A stretch of 64,000 nucleotides of DNA from Apium graveolens. Its lineage: Eukaryota > Streptophyta > Magnoliopsida > Apiales > Apiaceae. The notes beneath the pieces are model-generated. The model saw only the letters and a list, made by a program, of their open reading frames with translations. It was not told the origin of the DNA and searched no databases. This document shows, in pieces, positions 58,692-64,000 of this stretch. A program made the position numbers and the translations under genes. The stretch's first letter is position 1, and each line of letters starts with the position of its first letter. The stretch lies in assembly GCF_009905375.1 (NCBI RefSeq), contig NC_133650.1:147144567-147208566 (forward strand), in the 5' to 3' direction.

Positions 58692-59923
58692 TTTCTTTCT
58701 CCTGAAATGAAGTTTTTGGAAACTGATCCATATTTTTCATTTAACTTGGCGAGTTTGGCTTTACTCACAGGTTTGCTCAGAGCCGACGGATGAGGATATA
58801 TGTCACTCGACGGATAATCCTTTTGGTAATCCGATGGATGACTCTCATCATCCATCGAGTCCACATCTGTAAGCAATCCTTCAACCAAATTGGATTTCAG
58901 CTTCTCCTTGTTCTTCTTCCAGGCTACATCACAAAAGGACTCAATACCTTGAACTTTGGTGATTTGAGCATGAACATCTCTAGACGTTTTACATGCCTTA
59001 ATCACCTCCTGTTCTCGTTCAAGCTGCTTCTTCAAGATCTCTTCTTTCTTCAAGGACTCAGTTAATTCATCCTTATCAAGTTTACACTTAATTCTCAATT
59101 TTTCAAATTCAATAAACTGAGATTCTAGCACATTATTCCTCTTACTTAAAAACAAATTGTTTTCTTTAATTTTAGCATTTTCCTTAGTAAGAGACTTAAG
59201 TGTAATACACAAATGATATAATTCTATAGACATGTCATTTATTGCATCATTACACTCAGCTTTAGATAAATGTGCAAGGTTAGTGGTGATTACCTGATTA
59301 CTTGAAGAACTTGTCTCTGTTTCATCAGACTTGGCCATTAGGGCTAGATTGACATAGCTGACATCCTCATCCTCATTCAGACCATCTGTTGCCCATTCAT
59401 TTTCTTGTGTAATGAAAGCCCTTTCTTTTTGTTTGAGCAACTCAAAATATTTCTGTTTGTAATCCACAGGCTCAAACTTCTTCTTGCTGGAATCTGACTT
59501 TCTACACTCACTGACAAAGTGCCCTGCCAAGCCACATTTGAAACATTTGAATTTTGACTTATCCACCATGTTTCTATTTGGCTTAGCTGCTCCAAAGTTC
59601 TTTTTGAACTTGAGCTTGGCAAATCTTCTGGAAAGAAATTCATCAATATCCTCCATATCATCTTGGCTCAAAGAATCTTCATTTTCTGCTACCAGCCCCT
59701 TGCCCTTGTTTTCACAGACCTTTGAAGTTGACTCAACAGCTTTTATCTTCATCTCCTTCTCTTTTTCCAACTCATCAACCAGTGCAATGGATCTTCCTTT
59801 CTTCTTTCCTCTCTCCATTCTTTCATCTTGCTCTATTTCAAGCTCATAAGTTTTCAGGATGCCATACAGTCTCTCCAAAGTAAACTCCTTGTAATCTTGA
59901 GAGTTTCTCAATGAGACTGTCAT
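58688..59923 (-). CDS. gag: Element D gag, main part (411 aa open frame)
   Basis: Starts within gag (MTVSLRNSQDYKEFTLERLY, GILKTYELEIEQDERMERGK). It continues to the zinc knuckle CFKCGLAGHFVSEC at about residues 125-138, an exact CX2CX4HX4C, then a long likely coiled coil (LYHLCITLKSLTKENAKIKE and EELKK-like repeats). Then comes the motif-bearing VDSMDDESHPSDYQKDYPSS. The real start is at 60401; a small frameshift near 59925-60029 parts the two pieces. Confidence 0.88.
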   Translation of the reverse strand: MTVSLRNSQDYKEFTLERLYGILKTYELEIEQDERMERGKKKGRSIALVDELEKEKEMKIKAVESTSKVCENKGKGLVAENEDSLSQDDMEDIDEFLSRRFAKLKFKKNFGAAKPNRNMVDKSKFKCFKCGLAGHFVSECRKSDSSKKKFEPVDYKQKYFELLKQKERAFITQENEWATDGLNEDEDVSYVNLALMAKSDETETSSSSNQVITTNLAHLSKAECNDAINDMSIELYHLCITLKSLTKENAKIKENNLFLSKRNNVLESQFIEFEKLRIKCKLDKDELTESLKKEEILKKQLEREQEVIKACKTSRDVHAQITKVQGIESFCDVAWKKNKEKLKSNLVEGLLTDVDSMDDESHPSDYQKDYPSSDIYPHPSALSKPVSKAKLAKLNEKYGSVSKNFISGERK

Positions 59924-60029
59924 TGGTTTCCATTCCTTTGAAGAGATCTAAGGAACTTAAGATTGGAGTCTTTTGTCTGATAGACTCACTATCTTCACTA
60001 TGAAAGTGCTCATATTGTTGAATTAGCAG

Positions 60030-60401
60030 CTACATCTTATTTTCCCTGACTTGTTCAGTTCTATCACAGATAATCTGTATTGTATCCCAAACTTCCTTGA
60101 CAGTTTTGCAATTAATGATGTTGTCAAACATGTCACCATCAACTCCATTGAATAGAATATTCATGGCCTTCTTGTCCTTACTGACTTGTTCAATATCAGA
60201 ATCTGACCATTCATGCCTTGGCTTGGGGACTGATGGCTTATTTCTAGTTTCAGCTCTCATTGGTACATGAGGGCCTCTCTTTATGCAATCTACATAGGCC
60301 TCATCTTGAGAAAGAAAATGAAGATGCATCTTTACCTTCCAGTGATGGTAATTATCTTTGTCCAGAAAAGGAATCTTGACCCCAACATCCTTCTTGTTCA
60401 T
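60030..60401 (-). pseudogene. gag: Element D gag N-terminus
   Basis: The ATG at 60401 begins MNKKDVGVKIPFLDKDNYHH and WKVKMHLHF, the conserved start of SIRE-like Gag (DUF4219 and UBN2-type). It goes on to MNILFNGVDGDMFDNIINCK and VWDTIQIICDRTEQVRENKM. It stops at 60030 and decayed sequence (YEHFHSEDSESI) bridges to the main part. Confidence 0.82.
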
Positions 60402-60447
60402 CTTGCTGTTTGTTGTGATCTTTAAACTCTTTGTTCTTCAAGAGCTT

Positions 60448-60459
60448 GCTCTGATACCA
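60448..60459 (-). promoter_or_regulatory. Element D primer binding site
   Basis: The minus strand reads TGGTATCAGAGC two bases inside the 5' LTR end, the tRNA-Met type site. Confidence 0.9.
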
Positions 60460-60461
60460 AT

Positions 60462-61497
60462 TTTTAGTCCCTAACAATGCAACAAGAATTACAGAAGGGG
60501 GGTTGAATGGAATTCTTGAACCTTTTTCAGAAATATAAAATGTTCTAACTTAAGATATATATGTGACAGTGTTTTGATTTGCAAAGTGTGGAATAACAAG
60601 TTAAATATGAATCAAAACACAAAGTAATAAAAACACAAGTCTTTAAAACTTTCTGGTGGATTAGAAAGTATCCACCAGAGATATATATATATATCGAGAG
60701 AAATCTGTGAAGCTTGAATAGCTCACAACTACTTACAAAATAAGAACAACTAAACTTACAGAGAAATGCTAAGAATACAGCTTACAAATGTTTCTCTGAG
60801 AATTTACTTGCTTAGTCTTCTTGTTGTTCTAATTGCTACTCTTGGTTTATATACCACCAAGATTACACAGTAATAAGACAGGATAATAAAACAAAACCTA
60901 TCAAGTCTAATACTATGCTACTTCATTACTCTGTTCCAGCATCTTTGAATATATTCATAATAGCATGGAAATGGCAATGCTTCTTTGTTCTCAAAAACCC
61001 AGTTGAATAGGCTTCCACATTCCTTTTACATACACTCGACGCATGTGACTGTGTTGTCACTGTCAACAGATGTTTGAATTGATTATCCGTCGGGTACATG
61101 ACTATCCGTTGGGTTGCCTTGTTGATCATCCGTGGAGTAGCATTGTTGATCATCCGTCGGGTAGCTTTCTGGCACTTGACTTTATTTCATTTATGCAGAA
61201 TTACAAGACATCATCTATGTACAATTAATCAACCTATTCTGCACATCTAATTAAAGTCAACATGACTTATATGCTACTACAGAATATAAATAAAGGTGTT
61301 TGCAGAAATGTGCTATATGACTTATTGTTACATAAGATACTCACTCGATGGATAATAAATCATCATCCGTCGGGACTATATTGAGTCATCCGTCGGGACT
61401 ATATTCCTTATCCGCCGAGTGCTACATTTTTCACTAAGTTAAATCTACTAAGGTGTTTTGGTAATGAAATCATCAAGTTCACAATATATTCACAACA
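60462..61497 (-). repeat. Element D 5' LTR
   Basis: 1036 bp matching 23578-24607 plus 47515-47534. The TG at its plus-strand start is TT here (LTR end CA became AA on the minus strand). Four exact TCCGTCG motifs are at 61086, 61153, 61366 and 61389, and mutated ones at 61105, 61129 and 61411. It is followed by TSD AAAAC at 61498-61502. Confidence 0.88.
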
Positions 61498-61734
61498 AAA
61501 ACTGAAGGTTAAATAATTAAAAGAAAAGAGGTTGAAAAAGGTTAATTCTATATAACAACACCAACGTCTGGTGTGAATGCTTGCTACAAAAATCTATCAA
61601 ATACTACTGCCGGATATAAACCAAAACTATGAGATAGATATGCCTAATCTCACTACTACTATGCCTGCCTCTATATACATATATCATATATCATACAATA
61701 TCCCTGACTATCCCACTCTGTTCCAGAACCCTGG

Positions 61735-62409
61735 TGGCACTCGATCAATCTCCTGACGGATCATTTCTAAAATCAACTAAGCAAGTCTAACTGCCCGTTG
61801 GAACTCTGCATGGGTATGGGTGCCCTCATGTCTCAGCTCTCCCAACTCTCGAGAAGCTCAACGGTATATTTGTCTCAATCTCTCTCTCAAAAAGTAATCT
61901 GGCTGCAAAGCTGCTAACGGACCAGTCTCTCGCTGATCAACCAAACCAAGTATTTCTCGACATTGTGCCCTCCAGAACTGCCTTTCCTCACGCATACTAG
62001 AAAACTCATGATAAGGAAATGTATGGGGCTCTCCAATCTCTCCCTCTGATCCTCTAGAAGTTACTCTCACAACCTCAGTGATATCCTGCTGAATGATCTA
62101 TGGCGCTGGATCCATAGGCATCACAGGCTGATCAACCTCATGTTCTCATATGTACTCTACCGGTGCTATCTGAAAGGCCTTGGGAACAGAAGCGTACACT
62201 GCTAGAGGGGCTGGGATAAATGCTGATTGTAGCTGGGGCTCCATAACCTGTGGATAGGGGTACTCAGGTGGTAACTGTGGCAGTAGCTGAGGCTCAAAAT
62301 ACTGCAGATAGTCTACCGGATCAGGTATCTCTAGTACTGGTGGCTCAATAGGTACTGGTGGCTCTGATATCACCTGCTCTCTACGCCTACGATCCGATGA
62401 AATCTCCAT
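61735..62409 (-). pseudogene. Element B extra ORF upstream of gag
   Basis: The ATG at 62409 begins MEISSDRRRREQVISEPPVP, then a Pro/Gln/Tyr-rich part (PQLLPQLPPEYPYPQVMEPQ). Two stops follow (near 62146 and 62103), and the same protein seems to continue with MRVTSRGSEGEIGEPHTFPY and FWRAQCREILGLVDQRETGP. Further traces run to about 61740 (EIDRVPPGFWNRVG). Together the parts make about 220 codons. No known domain is recognised. Gag starts separately at 23326, so this is a protein in front of Gag, as known in some gypsy groups such as Ogre/Tat. Confidence 0.6.
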
Positions 62410-62575
62410 CTAACAACATAGTCAAAACACAGAAAAAGGTTAACTTTCTATTCCTAGAACTTACAGATACTCAACCTATAATCTAACACAATCCTAACAA
62501 TCCTATTCCTATATTATGTAATCTTCCTATCATATCTTAGTCCAAGTGTTCTTGTTTCAGGGACCAAAACCTACA

Positions 62576-62587
62576 GCTATGATGCCA
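62576..62587 (-). promoter_or_regulatory. Element B primer binding site
   Basis: The minus strand reads TGGCATCATAGC three bases from the LTR end, a two-mismatch version of TGGTATCAGAGC. Confidence 0.7.
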
Positions 62588-62590
62588 AAA

Positions 62591-63928
62591 TATAACGCCC
62601 TCCAAATCTGGGGTCTAGATCAGGGGGTTACTTGCCAACTAATAAAATAATTAAACCTGTACAGTAATTAAATAAACATATATCTAACCCCTTTATATTA
62701 CTACTCAGGATCTTTAAGGTTAAGGTATGAAGACAAGAACACAACCCTACTTTTATTATACTTTCAAATTCAAAATCTTACAAACCTCTCTTTATTACAA
62801 ACCAACTAACTAAACATGTTTTAAAACTAAGTTCATTTTATTCAAACACACACAACATCTATCCATATTAAACATGTTCTGGAAGGTCAAAGCTCTCTTC
62901 CATAATTGGGATTAGCACTTTTGGTGCCAGAGGGTCCCGCCTTTTCACTCGTTTATTTACTAACCTGGTGTGGATGAGCTTCATTCTCAACTTTTAATGA
63001 AAGATAAAGTGAGTAACAATGTAAAGGTGAGTCATAATTGCTCAGCAAGTCCGCAATATATATATAGTATCATAAGAAAGTTAAGTGAATCTGATATGAA
63101 TAGGTAATCAGATTTTATATGTATCTATGCATCTCTGTAAAAGATAAAGAAGGTCGCGGTCGGCAATTATCAATAAACTTATCAATAAACTATATTGGAC
63201 ACAAAACAACATTCACAATAATACCCTGCTGATCAGCCATGATACAGTGCAGATCTATACCTATCTGTATAGATCCAATCGGCTACCAAGGCGCTATGGC
63301 CCAATACCAGGGGTCCGGTCCATTCCCAACCCATAGGGTCCAGTCCATCCCTGGCCCTTATCATAACCATCCAGTCCACAGATAAGCATCCGGAACAATC
63401 GGTATGCTTTGATATATCCCAACATTAAAATATATCAGGATATAGATAGTGTGTAATCTACTGGAATATGAATAGAGTATTCAACGTATCAAGGGTAATC
63501 AGAAGTAAGGTAAAAGAATGATCAAATAACAGTAATTGTGTTTCAGTGAATATGAACAAAGGTTATCAATATTTAGTGTATCAAGAATTTGAATCAAATA
63601 TAGAACTAAGCATAACAATTCACTATTCTGAATTTAGAATAGGGGAGAAACTTGCCTGGTATGCGATCTACCCCAAGTCTATCACGATATTCTATCACTG
63701 GCCTGAACTACCTCGCTGGATTCGTATCTATCAAGGAAAGATACTAATTTAATTGACTTATACTTTAATCGTCTATCAGTTCGAATCCACGCAACTCTTA
63801 TCGTTTACCCGTACGATCATAACTGACTCGTATAATAATTTACTAGCAATTAAGACTCGACTGACCACATAAATCATCTAGTATATAAGTCAAATAGTCA
63901 CTCTAGGCTTTAAAATATATTTAGAATT
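62591..63928 (-). repeat. Element B 5' LTR, broken
   Basis: Starts TATAACGCCCTCCAAATC and matches 2871-4187 at about 94-95 percent. After TTAGAATTG at 63928 the similarity to the 3' LTR stops, where that LTR continues for another 2.1 kb. What follows is not LTR but a copy of internal leader sequence. Confidence 0.82.
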
Positions 63929-64000
63929 GTGGGCGCTTGCTACAAAAGTCTGGAAAATACTACTGTCGGATATAAACCAAAACTGTGAGATAGATATGCC
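63929..64000 (-). repeat. Second copy of element B leader sequence after the LTR break
   Basis: Positions 63936-64000 match 61580-61643 at about 60 of 65 positions (GCTTGCTACAAAA, then GGATATAAACCAAAACT). The right edge of the window prevents seeing how far it goes. Confidence 0.7.

Larger units (their letters stand above)
57351..59300 (-). repeat. Tandem duplication in element D, copy 2
   Basis: This copy, nearer the 5' end of the element, runs directly on from the intact gag start. It lacks about 20 bp near 58690 (relative to 56725-56745), which causes the frame break at the gag end. At the junction (57350/57351) the integrase stops mid-domain and gag begins again. Confidence 0.9.
23578..61497 (-). 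mobile_element. Element D: SIRE-like Ty1/copia with extra 3' ORF, interrupted by element E
   Basis: LTRs of about 1.04 kb (left 23578-24607 plus 47515-47534; right 60462-61497) enclose an interior read on the minus strand as gag, protease, integrase, RT, RNase H and a long extra ORF region. The primer site is at 60448-60459 and the polypurine tract at 47535-47548. TSD is AAAAC on both sides. Without element E it is about 15.0 kb, long for copia. Part of the excess is a 1.97 kb tandem duplication and part is the extra ORF. Order and peptides fit the SIRE lineage. Confidence 0.88.
61498..62590 (-). other. Element B leader, part next to the 5' LTR
   Basis: The 5' leader of B, read from 62590 down, with an extra ORF at 62409-61740 (listed separately). 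The part from 61720 to 61498 is non-coding. A segment at 61580-61643 recurs as 63936-64000, beyond a break in the 5' LTR. Confidence 0.7.
2871..64000 (-). mobile_element. Element B: Ty3/gypsy chromovirus (Tekay/Del-like) holding all nested insertions
   Basis: The left LTR (2871-6284) and right LTR (from 62591) share the terminal sequence T(G/A)TAACGCCCTCCAAA and diverge by about 5-6 percent in the first 190 bp. The minus-strand interior reads leader, an extra ORF, gag, CCHC knuckles, protease, a remnant of RT, RNase H, integrase and chromodomain, the gypsy chromovirus order. Elements C and D interrupt it at 9736-22985 and 23578-61497. Removing these gives an internal region of about 5.1 kb, short for this group because the RT core is deleted. 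The 5' LTR breaks near 63929. Confidence 0.85.

Overview
This window is intergenic plant DNA made entirely of LTR retrotransposons nested inside one another. I found no host gene, tRNA, rRNA or CRISPR. The organism is almost certainly a flowering plant, probably a eudicot with a large genome. The reasons are chromoviral Ty3/gypsy elements with 3.4-4.2 kb LTRs and an integrase chromodomain, SIRE-like Ty1/copia elements with a downstream extra ORF, tRNA-Met type primer sites (TGGTATCAGAGC and variants), and 5-bp target duplications. I cannot name the species.

The layers from oldest to youngest were solved from LTR ends and target site duplications (TSDs). (A) A SIRE-like copia on the minus strand, 1-2870, is cut by the left edge. 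(B) A gypsy chromovirus on the minus strand is inserted in the gag of A. Its 3' LTR is 2871-6284, its interior is 6285-62590 with everything below inside it, and its 5' LTR begins at 62591 and is itself broken near 63929. (C) A second gypsy element on the plus strand, 9736-22985, sits in the gag of B (TSD TGATC). (D) A SIRE-like copia on the minus strand, 23578-61497, sits in the leader of B (TSD AAAAC). (E) Another copia on the plus strand, 24608-47509, sits in the 3' LTR of D (TSD TAAAG). (F) A gypsy element of the same family as C, on the minus strand, 26363-40335, sits in the leader of E (TSD ATCTA). (G) A MITE of about 409 bp, 28266-28674, sits in the 3' LTR of F.

LTR divergence read by eye agrees with this order: B about 5-6 percent, D, E and F about 3-4 percent, and C almost none. 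No element is intact. B has lost its RT catalytic core. C and F share a decayed pol. D carries a 1.97 kb tandem duplication of gag to integrase. E has lost part of its integrase core.

The signals most worth a second look are five. A short motif (TCCGTCG and its complement) is scattered many times over D, in LTR, coding and non-coding sequence and in more than one reading frame. The leader of E holds a row of hairpins built on TGTAACGCATT/AATGCGTTACA. The leader of B holds an extra proline-rich ORF upstream of gag. C has near-identical LTRs around a dead interior, so it moved recently with proteins supplied by other elements. F is a chimera that captured an RT-RNase H segment into its gag.
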